From the NCBI GenBank assembly GCA_963620035.1, contig CAVEXN010000023.1, positions 1 to 38,446 on the forward strand: 38,446 nucleotides of DNA, in the 5' to 3' direction. Each line of letters begins with the position of its first letter. Positions within the stretch are counted from its first letter, which is position 1. Positions 1 through 8,511 of the stretch are shown here, piece by piece. The notes beneath the pieces are model-generated. The model was not told the origin of the DNA. It was given only the letters and a program-made list of their open reading frames with translations, and searched no databases. Source of the stretch: F23-D06 sp963620035. GTDB lineage: Bacteria > Bacteroidota > Bacteroidia > Bacteroidales > WCHB1-69. The translations under genes were made by a program, and so were the position numbers.

Positions 1-225
1 CCGGCTTGTGCTTCAAATGAGATTTATAAGTGTGGTTTCAAGGCGTTTTTTACTCGTAAAAGGTTGATTGTCAATTATAAACAATTAGAGATTGCCAATA
101 CATTAGTGGCTTTTAACCAAGGTGTAGAGATGACCGATGGGATGAAGAAAAGAAACCAAGAGATAGAAGCATTTGGATTTGAGTACAGACTTCTAATACA
201 TCCGAATGCTTTTGAGTTAAGTTAG
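1..225 (+). CDS. C-terminal fragment of an unrecognised protein
   Basis: Frame 1 is open from the first base of the window to a TAG at 223-225, giving the last 74 residues of a protein whose start lies outside. The end reads ...EAFGFEYRLLIHPNAFELS. I do not recognise the family. The stretch is rich in Lys, Asn, Phe and Ile codons and clearly more AT-rich than the housekeeping genes that follow, which hints at an accessory or mobile gene; that is inference from composition only. The next gene runs on the opposite strand and converges on it. Bases 226-314 between the two stops show no further feature. Confidence 0.5.
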   Translation, partial: PACASNEIYKCGFKAFFTRKRLIVNYKQLEIANTLVAFNQGVEMTDGMKKRNQEIEAFGFEYRLLIHPNAFELS

Positions 226-314
226 TATGATTTCCCATAGTGATTGATTCTTTTCTATATCATTGGTGTATGTTTTGACTATTGGAGAATAATAGCGAGA
301 GAGAAACTTTTTCA

Positions 315-1451
315 CTATTCCTTTTGTGGCCGGCAGTCGGCAATGCGGTACAACAAGTCAACCCCAATGGGGATTATCCGGTCGGGGAAGTCGAACTGCG
401 GGTGGTGTAGCGGCGGTTGGTTGATTCCGGATCCCAGTCCGAACAGTGCGCCGGGGTAGCGTTGTGTCAGCAGCCCGAAATCCTCGCCCCAGGAAAATGG
501 TTCGTCTTTTTCAAGATAGGGCAGGTTGCCGGCCAAGGCCGCGCGCTTGACCTCCCGCACCGCATCGGTATGGTTCTCGGCGGCGGCAAAGTGTTCTTTC
601 CATACAATGTTTCCTGAAAGTCCTTCGTTTTGAGCCAGCACCACATTTACGGTGTGTGCAATGGCATTCTTTGCTTGCCGGAGGTCATGGTTGCTTCTGG
701 TCCGAACGGTGAAACGGAGCACACCGTGTCCGGCGGTGACGCCGTATGCCGGCTCGCCTATGCGGAACTCTACAAGGGTTATGACGAGGTAGTCCTCTTT
801 GCGGATGTCGGTGTGGCAGTGTGCGAGAAGTTCGTCGGCAATGCGCTTGGCGGCGTTGTAGGGGCAGCATGCCAACTGAGGTTCTGCCGCATGCGAGGTG
901 TGTCCGTGCAGTTCAATGTCGCAGCTGATGACCGAGCAGGTGAAGCAGTCTTCACGGCAAGTCACCGTGCCGGTCGCCAAGCCAGGGATGTTGTGCAGGG
1001 CAAAGACGGCGTCCGGGGCGAAGTGGTCCAGGATGTGGGAGTCCAGCAGTTGTGCTGCCCCGCTCCCGGTCTCTTCCGCGCCTTGGAAGAACAGCAACAC
1101 ACGTCCTGTGGGTAGCGGTTGCCGCCATAGTTGCTTGGCAAGCCCTAACAGGATAGCCGTGTGCCCGTCGTGCCCGCACTTGTGCGATACGCCGGGACGT
1201 TCTGAAGCGTAGGGCACATCGATGGTTTCTGCCACCCGGACGGCATCAAAGTCTCCTCTGAAAAGCAAAGTTTTCCCCTCTTTCCCGAAGTCATATACGG
1301 CCAGCAGGTTGTTGTTGTCACGAAAGGTGTGTATGGCCGAGGGCTGAAACCGTTCCAGCGTTTTCAGGATAAATGCTTTGGTTTTGGTCTCTTCGCCGGA
1401 GGGCTCGGCCAGCCGGTGCAGGCAGTGACGGATGTCAGACAGGTTTTCCAT
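315..1451 (-). CDS. M20 family amidohydrolase / metallopeptidase
   Basis: Predicted cytoplasmic metal-dependent hydrolase of the M20D group, which deacylates or hydrolyses N-acyl amino acids and related amides. The 378-residue length suits the family. Visible motifs are KCGHDGH (91-97), QGAEETGSGA (123-132) with the metal/catalytic Glu pair, HNIPG (153-157), and HGHTSHAAEP (182-191) of the lid/dimerisation domain; the C-terminal part has the GEDF segment. I chose the ATG at 1451 (MENLSD) because a longer reading would run back through rlmH, whose stop is 10 bases upstream. It is the last gene of the minus-strand run starting at 5949. No signal peptide is seen. The exact substrate cannot be told from sequence. 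Confidence 0.88.
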   Translation of the reverse strand: MENLSDIRHCLHRLAEPSGEETKTKAFILKTLERFQPSAIHTFRDNNNLLAVYDFGKEGKTLLFRGDFDAVRVAETIDVPYASERPGVSHKCGHDGHTAILLGLAKQLWRQPLPTGRVLLFFQGAEETGSGAAQLLDSHILDHFAPDAVFALHNIPGLATGTVTCREDCFTCSVISCDIELHGHTSHAAEPQLACCPYNAAKRIADELLAHCHTDIRKEDYLVITLVEFRIGEPAYGVTAGHGVLRFTVRTRSNHDLRQAKNAIAHTVNVVLAQNEGLSGNIVWKEHFAAAENHTDAVREVKRAALAGNLPYLEKDEPFSWGEDFGLLTQRYPGALFGLGSGINQPPLHHPQFDFPDRIIPIGVDLLYRIADCRPQKE

Positions 1452-1461
1452 AAGGGTGAGG

Positions 1462-1932
1462 TCAGTGGTGATAAGGTTCTCCGTGGAGGATGGAAAAAGC
1501 CCTGTATAGTTGTTCGGTGAAGACAAGGCGAGCCATGATGTGCGGAAATGTGAGTTTGGAAAGGGCAATCTTGCTGTTGCCGCGTGCATATACGGCATCA
1601 GAAAAACCGTAAGCCCCACCGATGACAAAGACAACGTTTTTGATGCCGCCGACGGCCTGCTGCCGGATGAACCCCGCAAATTGTTCCGAGGTGTATTCTT
1701 GCCCTTTTTCGTCCAGCAAGACGACAAAATCGCCGGGCACAATCTTTTTCAGGATGAGTTCACCCTCTCTCTTTTTCTGATCGTCGCAAGACAAGGACTG
1801 GGTGTTTTTAAGATAAGGAATGGCGGTGGGTTCGAAAGGCGTATAGAATTTCACCTTTTGGGTATAGTGCTGAATGGCCTCATTGAAGATGTCGCCGTCC
1901 GGCTTGCCGATCCAGACAAGCTTGATTTTCAT
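1462..1932 (-). CDS. rlmH: 23S rRNA (pseudouridine-1915-N3) methyltransferase RlmH
   Basis: SPOUT-class methyltransferase that methylates pseudouridine 1915 in helix 69 of 23S rRNA, using SAM. The 156 residues match the usual ~155. The start MKIKLVWIGK, the glycine-rich knot segment (FVIGGAYGFSD) and the C-terminal FTEQLYRAFSILHGEPYHH are hallmarks of the family. The start at 1932 is fixed by an ATGA overlap with the sufD stop (1929-1932), implying translational coupling. It lies between sufD and the M20 hydrolase on the same strand. Confidence 0.95.
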   Translation of the reverse strand: MKIKLVWIGKPDGDIFNEAIQHYTQKVKFYTPFEPTAIPYLKNTQSLSCDDQKKREGELILKKIVPGDFVVLLDEKGQEYTSEQFAGFIRQQAVGGIKNVVFVIGGAYGFSDAVYARGNSKIALSKLTFPHIMARLVFTEQLYRAFSILHGEPYHH

Positions 1933-3167
1933 ATTTTCGACGGGTCTATCGGGAAGATGAGACCGGTTTGTTCTGCATCGTGCAGGAGGCACTGGTCGCA
2001 GATGGTGAGTTCACCGTCAAGGCGGCGTTGCACCATGTCGCTGAGTTTCTCTTTGAGCGACTGTATCTCGACGTGTTGGCATATTTCGTTGGCAAAGGCG
2101 AACATCAGAAGGCGTCTTGCGCTTTGTTTGCCAATGCCTCTGGAGCGCAGATAGAAGAGCGCCTCTTCGTCAAGTTGTCCTACGGTGGCGCCGTGGCTGC
2201 ATTGTACGTCGTCGGCATAGATTTCGAGGAAGGGCCTGGTGTTGATTTCGGCCTTCTCGGTGAGCAAGATGTTGCGGTTGGTCTGGTAGGCGACGGTTCG
2301 CTGGGCATGTGGCTTCACGATGACGTGTCCTGCAAAACAGGCCTCGGCCTTGTCGTCCATAATGCCTTTGTAGAGTTGATGACTCTTGCAGTCGGTGGCG
2401 TTGTGGCTCACCTTTATGCAGTTGTTGCACCGCTGCCGCTTGTCAACGAGATAAAGACCATACAGGTCGGCTTCCGCAAAGGGTTCGTTAAGGTTTACAT
2501 GTGTATTGTTGTAAACGTAGCCTGCGTTGAATGTGATTGCGTTGGCGCGGAATAGCGATCCGTTTCGCTGGTTTACGTATAGATGGTTGAACAAGACTGA
2601 ATCCGCCTCTTTGTTCTCGGTTTTATAGTAATGTAGGCGGGCGTTTTCGGCCAGATCTATCTCTGTTACGATATTGATGAATGTGTTATAATACTTGATA
2701 GAATCATCGCATTGAATGACAGAGAGTTCGGAGTTTTTGCCCACGTGGATGACGTTGCGGTTCTGTACCAGCAGATTGTCTTGCGAGTTTATCAAGGAGA
2801 CAATCTGAAAGGGGAGTTCGGCTTTCACGTTGTCGGGCACATAGATGAATATGCCGTCGGTGAATGTCTCTTCGTTGGTGCGGGTAAGGTCGTTCTGTTC
2901 TTGTTCGCCGAGCCGGAACAGGTAAGGCTTTACCATTCCGGGGCAACTTTGGAGGGCGGCTTTCAGGCTGCCTGCGGTCACGCCGTCAGGGTAAACGACA
3001 AGGCTTTCACCCTCATAAACATGCCATCCGTTGAGCAGTGGCAACATCCGGGTCTCCATATTCTTGACCTGGCAACGGAAATAATCTTTTACCGGTCGGT
3101 AGGGGTTCGGTCGCGTTTGAATCCGGTATTGGTCCAGCCGTCCCGCTTGTTCTGCAAAAGACTTCAT
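1929..3167 (-). CDS. sufD: Fe-S cluster assembly protein SufD, short N-terminus
   Basis: SufD is the non-ATPase scaffold partner of SufB in the SufBC2D complex, which builds Fe-S clusters in the cytoplasm. The beta-helix core is clear, and the conserved C-terminal block (EIYADDVQCSHGATVG, then EEALFYLRSRGI) is intact. The protein is 412 residues and begins just before the core. The N-terminal helical segment that in typical SufD carries a (G)xPTRKxExWKYT-like motif is missing, and cannot be recovered because the codon before ATG 3167 is the in-frame TAG of sufC. The C-terminus has a CDQC pair and an extra tail of about 13 residues. sufC and sufD thus abut as TAG-ATG in the same frame; sufD overlaps rlmH by 4 bases. 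Confidence 0.9.
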   Translation of the reverse strand: MKSFAEQAGRLDQYRIQTRPNPYRPVKDYFRCQVKNMETRMLPLLNGWHVYEGESLVVYPDGVTAGSLKAALQSCPGMVKPYLFRLGEQEQNDLTRTNEETFTDGIFIYVPDNVKAELPFQIVSLINSQDNLLVQNRNVIHVGKNSELSVIQCDDSIKYYNTFINIVTEIDLAENARLHYYKTENKEADSVLFNHLYVNQRNGSLFRANAITFNAGYVYNNTHVNLNEPFAEADLYGLYLVDKRQRCNNCIKVSHNATDCKSHQLYKGIMDDKAEACFAGHVIVKPHAQRTVAYQTNRNILLTEKAEINTRPFLEIYADDVQCSHGATVGQLDEEALFYLRSRGIGKQSARRLLMFAFANEICQHVEIQSLKEKLSDMVQRRLDGELTICDQCLLHDAEQTGLIFPIDPSKI

Positions 3168-3932
3168 CTATGAGAGTTTTCCTTGTTTGTATTCCTCTTT
3201 AATCCAGTCGTAGCCACGTTTTTCCAGTTCTATGGCCAGTTCTTTGGGTCCCGACTTTATCAGTTTCCCGTCAAACAGGATATGCACCACGTCTGGCACT
3301 ATATAGTCGAGGAGGCGCTGGTAGTGGGTGATGACGACAGTGGCGTTGTCCTTGGTTTTGAGTTGGTTGACTCCGTTGGCCACCACGCGGAGCGCATCGA
3401 TGTCGAGGCCGGAGTCTGTTTCGTCCAAGATGGAGAGCATGGGTTCGAGCATAGCCATCTGGAAAATCTCGTTCCTTTTTTTCTCGCCGCCGGAGAAGCC
3501 TTCATTCACGGAGCGGTTGCTCAGTTTTTCAGTGAGTTCTACCACTTTCTGTTTTTCATTCATCAGGTGGAGGAACTGGGCTCCGTTGAGCGGGTCGAGC
3601 CCCCGGTAGCGGCGTATCTCATTGACGGCAGTGCGCATGAAGTTGGCGATGCTTACGCCGGGGATTTCAACAGGGTACTGGAAGCCGATGAAGATGCCCT
3701 CGCGGGCGCGGTCTTCGACGGAGAGTTCCAGCAGGTTCTTGCCATTGAAGAAGATGGAGCCTTCTGTGGCCTCGTAGCCTTCTTTCCCGGCAATGACGGA
3801 TGCCAAGGTGCTTTTCCCTGTTCCGTTGGGCCCCATTATGGCATGCACTTCCCCTGGCTTGACCTCCAGGTTCACGCCTTTCAAAATCTCTTTTCCTTTA
3901 ATGGAGACGTGTAAATTTTCGATTTTCAACAT
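3168..3932 (-). CDS. sufC: Fe-S cluster assembly ATPase SufC
   Basis: ABC-type ATPase that powers the SufBCD scaffold. The 254 residues carry Walker A GPNGTGKST (34-42), a Q-loop (GFQYPVEIPG), the SufC-type signature FSGGEKKRNE, Walker B LSILDETDSGLD and a switch His (VVITHYQR). Its ATG at 3932 is 9 bases after the stop of the phosphohexomutase gene, and a good -7 box lies just upstream inside the end of that gene, so it may be transcribed both by read-through and from its own promoter. sufB, which normally sits directly beside sufC in Bacteroidales, is not here. Confidence 0.96.
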   Translation of the reverse strand: MLKIENLHVSIKGKEILKGVNLEVKPGEVHAIMGPNGTGKSTLASVIAGKEGYEATEGSIFFNGKNLLELSVEDRAREGIFIGFQYPVEIPGVSIANFMRTAVNEIRRYRGLDPLNGAQFLHLMNEKQKVVELTEKLSNRSVNEGFSGGEKKRNEIFQMAMLEPMLSILDETDSGLDIDALRVVANGVNQLKTKDNATVVITHYQRLLDYIVPDVVHILFDGKLIKSGPKELAIELEKRGYDWIKEEYKQGKLS

Positions 3933-3941
3933 AAGAATAGG

Positions 3942-5312
3942 CTATTCATTATTGGGTTGCAAAGATACAAAAAAGTAATTTTTGAGTACTTCATTCATCT
4001 CAACCATCTTCTCGTCGAGTATTTCCTTGTTGCGGGCTTCCATAAGCAGGCGCAGGTAGGGTTCGGTGTTGGAGGGGCGTATGCTGAACCACCAATCCTT
4101 AAATTCGATGCGGTATCCGTCAAAGTCCATCAGGACCGATGGTGTCTCTTTGGCGCAGAAGTGGCTTCTGACGGCTTCCATTGCGCCACTCTTGTCCTGT
4201 ATGGTGTAGTTGATTTCGCCCGAGTTGGCATATTTCTTGATTTTGCCGATGAGTTGCGACACGGAAATGCCGTCTTTCTTCATCCGGCTGAAGATGTGCA
4301 GCAGCACTTGCGAGGCTACCATTGCGGAGTCGGAATAGAAGAAGTCGCGGAAATAGTAGTGTCCGGCAAATTCGCCGCCGAAAGCGCCGTCGATTTCCCT
4401 GAATTTCTTGGCGGCGTAGGCACGCCCCACGCGCCAGATTACCACTTCGCGCCCCATGGCTTCAATATATTCCGTTACCGATTTTGAGGTGCGGATGTCT
4501 TGTATGACTTTCCCCTCGCAGTTCTGTTCTTCTATGAAATAGTGCCCCAACACGGCAATCATCAGGTCGGGGGAGATGAAATCGCCGTGTTCATCGACAA
4601 ACATCACGCGGTCGGCATCCCCGTCAAAGATGACGCCGATGTCGGCGCCGCTTCTGCGCACCTTGGCTTGCAATGGCTTTATGTTTTCAGGCTCGAGCGG
4701 GTTTGCCTCATGGTTGGGGAACGTTCCGTCGGGGGTGTCGAAAAGATAGGTCGGCCCCTGCCCATAGATGTCTTTTACCAATATAGAGGCCATACCGTTG
4801 CTGCAGTCCATCACGATGCGCAGGTTCGACAGGTCGTCATGGTAGCGCGACAGAAATTGCAGATATTCGCCTCTCACATCGTAAGCAATGGTTTTCCCTT
4901 TCATGGCGGCCGGCACTACTTGGTCTTCCCAAATGCGCCGTTCCAGTTCGCCGAGCCCCGAGTCGAGCCCGACAGGCTGCGCATCGGTGGTGGAGACTTT
5001 CATCCCATTGTACTCTTTAGGGTTGTGCGAAGCCGTTATCATCACGGAGGCTTCGAAATGGTGCTTCGCCGTGAAAAAATAAACCATCGGGGTGGTTGCC
5101 ATGCCCATATCGTAAACGTCAGCCCCCGCATCGGTGATGCCTTTTGAAAGAGCCTCGAACATGGCAGGTGTAGAAATACGCATGTCTCTGCCAACTAATA
5201 CTTTTGTGGTGTTCAGCAGCGACGGCAGAAAGAAGCCGAAACGGTAAACGGTGTCCAAATCGAAATCTTTTCCGAACACCCCTCTGAAATCGTAAGCCTT
5301 GAATGCACTCAT
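3942..5312 (-). CDS. Phosphomannomutase / phosphoglucomutase
   Basis: Alpha-D-phosphohexomutase that interconverts hexose 6-phosphate and 1-phosphate, feeding nucleotide-sugar and polysaccharide synthesis. All four functional loops are present in the 456 residues: the phosphoserine loop TASHNP (Ser95), the Mg-binding loop DGDADR, the sugar-binding loop GGEFAGHYYF (an uncommon FAGH where EMSGH is more usual), and the phosphate-binding loop RPSNTEPYLR. The start MSAFKAYDFRG at 5312 was chosen because the conserved YDFRG segment begins there and the preceding gene stops 10 bases upstream. Mannose versus glucose preference cannot be decided from sequence. Confidence 0.93.
   Translation of the reverse strand: MSAFKAYDFRGVFGKDFDLDTVYRFGFFLPSLLNTTKVLVGRDMRISTPAMFEALSKGITDAGADVYDMGMATTPMVYFFTAKHHFEASVMITASHNPKEYNGMKVSTTDAQPVGLDSGLGELERRIWEDQVVPAAMKGKTIAYDVRGEYLQFLSRYHDDLSNLRIVMDCSNGMASILVKDIYGQGPTYLFDTPDGTFPNHEANPLEPENIKPLQAKVRRSGADIGVIFDGDADRVMFVDEHGDFISPDLMIAVLGHYFIEEQNCEGKVIQDIRTSKSVTEYIEAMGREVVIWRVGRAYAAKKFREIDGAFGGEFAGHYYFRDFFYSDSAMVASQVLLHIFSRMKKDGISVSQLIGKIKKYANSGEINYTIQDKSGAMEAVRSHFCAKETPSVLMDFDGYRIEFKDWWFSIRPSNTEPYLRLLMEARNKEILDEKMVEMNEVLKNYFFVSLQPNNE
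3959..3967 (-). promoter_or_regulatory. Putative -7 box for sufC
   Basis: On the minus strand this reads TATCTTTGC, a match to the Bacteroidota TAnnTTTG -7 element. It lies 26 bases upstream of the sufC ATG, within the last codons of the phosphohexomutase gene, so it would be an internal operon promoter for sufCD-rlmH-M20. Confidence 0.55.
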
Positions 5313-5322
5313 GACGGCAATG

Positions 5323-5949
5323 TTAATGAATTGAAGTGTCTGATGTTGGTGCGCTTTCGGGCTGGTGACCTTGAACCATGTTCTCCCATCGCAAGAAAGC
5401 GTATGTCTTGATGTCGTAAAGAAGATTGTAGAAAGTGCGCGCCCAGTAGTTGCGAGTCCCGAACCCGCCCGGGGTTTTGAGGAATTTTTCACATAAGACA
5501 ATCTCACCGCTTGCCGTCACGCTCAATACCACCCAAATGGATGCCATCTTGGTGGCTGAATCGAAAGACTCTACGATGAAGGTAAGGGCATAACGGAATT
5601 CGTGCTGATAGACGAACTTTTTCATATAGTCCGCAAGCATTTCTTCCGAAAGGATGTCTTTGAGGTCGATGTGGTTGGTCAACAACTGCCCGACTTTCAC
5701 CCCTTTGTTGGCTTTGGTCACTGACGACAGGTCGTATTGCATGACGGGCTTGCGGAAACTCATCCGGATGTCGTATTTTTTCTGGTCGTTGAGGATGAGC
5801 ATATTCCAGTCGTGCAGATAATGTTGTATGATTTCCTGCGGAAAGTCAAATCCCTGTTTGGTGAACTTGGCTTTTGCGAAGTTGATGCCAGTCCATAGGA
5901 CTTCTCTGTTGTGCAGGAAGTCAACGAAAAGGATTTCATTCATAAACAT
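5323..5949 (-). CDS. Conserved protein of unknown function
   Basis: About 208 residues with no signal peptide, no obvious membrane segment and no motif I can name; probably cytoplasmic. The sequence is mixed alpha/beta in look, with several aromatic and charged clusters (for example TGINFAKAKF and YWARTFYNLLYDIKTYAFLRWENM). Two in-frame ATGs, 5949 (MFMNEI) and 5943 (MNEILF), are both plausible. A -7 box at 5974-5982 would give a short leader to either. It is the first gene of the minus-strand run that continues with the phosphohexomutase 10 bases downstream, so it may be co-expressed with it. I do not assign a function. Confidence 0.75.
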   Translation of the reverse strand: MFMNEILFVDFLHNREVLWTGINFAKAKFTKQGFDFPQEIIQHYLHDWNMLILNDQKKYDIRMSFRKPVMQYDLSSVTKANKGVKVGQLLTNHIDLKDILSEEMLADYMKKFVYQHEFRYALTFIVESFDSATKMASIWVVLSVTASGEIVLCEKFLKTPGGFGTRNYWARTFYNLLYDIKTYAFLRWENMVQGHQPESAPTSDTSIH

Positions 5950-5973
5950 TATGGCGGCGTTTTTTTCAAATTG

Positions 5974-5982
5974 GCAAAAGTA
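5974..5982 (-). promoter_or_regulatory. Putative -7 box for the 5949-315 operon
   Basis: Minus-strand TACTTTTGC fits TAnnTTTG, 24 bases upstream of the ATG at 5949. It stands back to back with the plus-strand box at 5994-6002, only 11 bases apart. Confidence 0.6.
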
Positions 5983-5993
5983 CAAAAAAATAC

Positions 5994-6002
5994 TATTTTT
6001 GC
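5994..6002 (+). promoter_or_regulatory. Putative -7 box for the TPP riboswitch transcript
   Basis: TATTTTTGC fits TAnnTTTG, with a TTG at 5971-5973 at a suitable distance for the -33 element. Transcription would begin at or just before the riboswitch aptamer at about 6012. Confidence 0.6.
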
Positions 6003-6011
6003 CGCCGTTTT

Positions 6012-6080
6012 GAAAGGGGTGCCGAAAGGCTGAGAACAGACCCGTTGAACCTGATGCGGATAATGCCGACGTAGGGAGAA
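6012..6080 (+). ncRNA. TPP (THI-box) riboswitch
   Basis: The region contains, in the right order, the conserved THI-box pieces: GGGGTGCC, GGCTGAGA, an ACCC segment, GAACCTGAT, GGATAATGCC and the closing GTAGGGA. This aptamer binds thiamine pyrophosphate. It lies about 85 bases upstream of a TonB-dependent receptor on the same strand. No intrinsic terminator follows it. Instead, CTTTCAG at 6106-6112 can pair over 7 bases with CTGAAAG at 6154-6160, directly before the ATG at 6163, so control of translation initiation is the likelier mechanism (inference). Confidence 0.95.
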
Positions 6081-6162
6081 AACAGCCACTATTTTCATGT
6101 TTCCTCTTTCAGTATTTGTAATTATCTAATTATCAATGTTAAATTAAAAAAAACTGAAAGGT

Positions 6163-8460
6163 ATGTTTAATCGTTACAAATTACAGATCCGGTCCAAAAG
6201 AGGCCGGAACAGTTTCCGGATGATGGCCGGACTTTCGATCGCTTTAAGTGTCAGTATGTTCACTGCCTCGGCGCAGGAGGACACCGTGCAGTACGGCAAG
6301 TTGAAAGACGTGTATATCCAGTACACGCCGCCTACTGTGCGCACCTCGGCCAACATCACAACGATTTCGCTGCCGCAGATAAGGAAACTGCAGGGCAACG
6401 GAAGCGTAAACAATCTGCTGGAATGGATGCCGTCGATGGTGACTACTTCGGATGCCGGCACGGGCATCGGATACACCTATATGCGTGTCCGAGGCATCGA
6501 CCAGACCCGTATCAACGTGACCTTGAATGGTGTTACAGTGAATGATGCGGAGTCGCAAGGTTCTTGGCTGGTCAACCTGCCTGACCTTGGCTCGTATGTG
6601 GAAGATGTGCAAGTGCAGAGCGGCGCCAACACTTCGCCAGGCTCTATATCCTACGGCGCACGCATCGCTTTCCGCACCCGTGACATCCCCGGGCAAGCAT
6701 TTGCCGAAGCCGGCGTGTCTTATGGTTCGTTTAACACGCTGCATACCAATATCAATGCAGGAACAGGCCTGATCGGGAAACGCTTTTCGGCCATGGCGTC
6801 TTTCTCCGACATACGGAGCGACGGCTTCATTGACCGTGCCTCGGCCCGGCTGAACGCCACGTTCGTGACCGCCCAGTATCGCCTGCTTGACTTTAAACGG
6901 CACCGCGACTACGGAACGCTGAAGCTCAACATCTTGCACGGTACCGAACATACGGGGCTCGCCTGGAATGCCGTGCCCGCCGACTCTCTCGCCACAAACA
7001 GAACCTATAACTCTTGCGGCGAGTACTATACGACCGACGGAGAACGCCGTTATTATGACGACGAGAAAGACAATTATCGCCAAACCCATTACCAACTCAA
7101 CTATGTGAAGAATTGGAATGAACCAAACCGAACGGTGAACCATAGCCTTAACGTGTCTGCACACCTCACCCGCGGCATCGGTTATTATCAGCAGTACAAA
7201 GACGACAAGAAACCATCGAAGTACGGACTGCAGGCACTATTCCCCGATTCTCTGGAAAAATGCGATTTCATCACTCAGAAGTATCTTGACAACTATTATT
7301 ATGGTATCCATGCCGACTATGCGGGCAGTACGAGATTCAAAACCGAAAAGTTCAGCGAACTCGGTTGGCAGGCCGGCATCGATGCGGACAATTACCAAGG
7401 CAAGCACTACGGCAATGTCATCTGGTCAGAACCGGGCTACGTGTGTGATTTTCCATACGACTACCAGTGGTATAATGGTACCGGCGACAAGTTCCAGACT
7501 AAATTATTCGGGTCAATCCAATATCTCTATGACGGTTTTTCGGTGCGCGCCGAACTTCAGTACCGCAATATGGATTACAGAATTGCCGGCACCGATGACA
7601 ATATGTTGGACATTGCACAGCAGTACCGCTGGAATTTCCTGAACCCTAAAATCGCGCTGCACTATTATCTGGGTAATGGAAAGTCTTTGAAACATAGTTT
7701 CGACCTCTCTTTTTCAACCGCCAACAGAGAACCTACCCGTTCGGATATCATCGATGGCCCAACCAAAGAGAAACCTGTCCCGGAAACGCTGTATGATTTG
7801 GAATTCAGTTATATGATGCACCACCGCAAGTTCTATGTGAATGCGACGATCTACGGCATGTATTACCACAACCAGCTGGTGCTGACGGGTGAACTTAATG
7901 ATGTAGGCGCATCCATTATGCAGAATGTGGACAAGAGTTACCGTGCCGGCATTGAGTTGGCGGTGGCTTACAAACCCGTGAGATTCTTCCAATGGCGTAT
8001 CAACGGCAACTTCAGCCGCAACCGCATCATAGATTTCGTGACATACGTGGACAACTACGACGGCGATGCACAGATAAAAGAACAGTCGGGCAATACGCCA
8101 ATCTCATTTTCTCCCAACATTGTGCTGGCAAACGAGTTCACATTCACGCCGCTGCCAAAGTTCGACATCACATTCTCCACGAAATTTGTCGGGAAACAGT
8201 ATATGGACAATTCCGGGAATGACACTTATTGCCTGAAACCCTATACCTACTCGAACTTGAGACTTGAATACAGACTTGATTTAAGGAGAGTTTTAGAATC
8301 CGTCAATTTCTTTGTGCAAGTCAACAATGTGTTTAACACAAAGTACGAAAGCAACGGCTATGTATATAGTTACTATAGCAATTATGAGAGGCATTCTGAT
8401 GCGGGATACTATCCTCAAGCAGGGATTAACTTTCTGGGAGGAATCCGTGTAAGGTTCTGA
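6163..8460 (+). CDS. TonB-dependent outer-membrane receptor, probably for thiamine
   Basis: A 765-residue outer-membrane beta-barrel receptor that imports a ligand using TonB/ExbBD energy. A signal peptide is visible (hydrophobic MMAGLSIALSVSMFTASA, 20-37), followed directly by a plug domain (about 50-170, with MRVRGIDQTRINVTLNGV) and a barrel with alternating aromatic strands ending in GGIRVRF, the usual terminal Phe. The N-terminal carboxypeptidase-like domain common in Bacteroidota SusC-type receptors is absent, and there is no SusD partner. Because the only upstream control is a TPP riboswitch, thiamine or a relative is the likely substrate, similar to riboswitch-controlled thiamine receptors of Bacteroides. 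No inner-membrane transporter or thiamine kinase gene follows; the next gene converges. Confidence 0.92.
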   Translation: MFNRYKLQIRSKRGRNSFRMMAGLSIALSVSMFTASAQEDTVQYGKLKDVYIQYTPPTVRTSANITTISLPQIRKLQGNGSVNNLLEWMPSMVTTSDAGTGIGYTYMRVRGIDQTRINVTLNGVTVNDAESQGSWLVNLPDLGSYVEDVQVQSGANTSPGSISYGARIAFRTRDIPGQAFAEAGVSYGSFNTLHTNINAGTGLIGKRFSAMASFSDIRSDGFIDRASARLNATFVTAQYRLLDFKRHRDYGTLKLNILHGTEHTGLAWNAVPADSLATNRTYNSCGEYYTTDGERRYYDDEKDNYRQTHYQLNYVKNWNEPNRTVNHSLNVSAHLTRGIGYYQQYKDDKKPSKYGLQALFPDSLEKCDFITQKYLDNYYYGIHADYAGSTRFKTEKFSELGWQAGIDADNYQGKHYGNVIWSEPGYVCDFPYDYQWYNGTGDKFQTKLFGSIQYLYDGFSVRAELQYRNMDYRIAGTDDNMLDIAQQYRWNFLNPKIALHYYLGNGKSLKHSFDLSFSTANREPTRSDIIDGPTKEKPVPETLYDLEFSYMMHHRKFYVNATIYGMYYHNQLVLTGELNDVGASIMQNVDKSYRAGIELAVAYKPVRFFQWRINGNFSRNRIIDFVTYVDNYDGDAQIKEQSGNTPISFSPNIVLANEFTFTPLPKFDITFSTKFVGKQYMDNSGNDTYCLKPYTYSNLRLEYRLDLRRVLESVNFFVQVNNVFNTKYESNGYVYSYYSNYERHSDAGYYPQAGINFLGGIRVRF

Positions 8461-8511
8461 CGGCTTTGCCGTAATGGCAAATCGGTCGGGGGCTGCCGGC
8501 GCGTGCGGTGT

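Noticed and set aside
315..1742. Longer M20 protein starting at 1742
   Set aside because: The added 97 residues would be the antiparallel-frame reading of rlmH coding sequence and lack M20 similarity; the ATG at 1451 fits the family length.
3183..3914. 243-codon open frame opposite sufC
   Set aside because: sufC on the other strand has every ABC motif; the antisense frame is a by-product of its codon use and shows no recognisable protein features.
6244..7164. 306-codon open frame opposite the TonB receptor
   Set aside because: The receptor frame has a signal peptide, plug and barrel; the antisense frame is His/Arg/Val-rich without domain features.
8461..8481. Small hairpin TTTGCC/GGCAAA between the TonB receptor and truB stops
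   Set aside because: Only 6 pairs and no T run; too weak to call a terminator.
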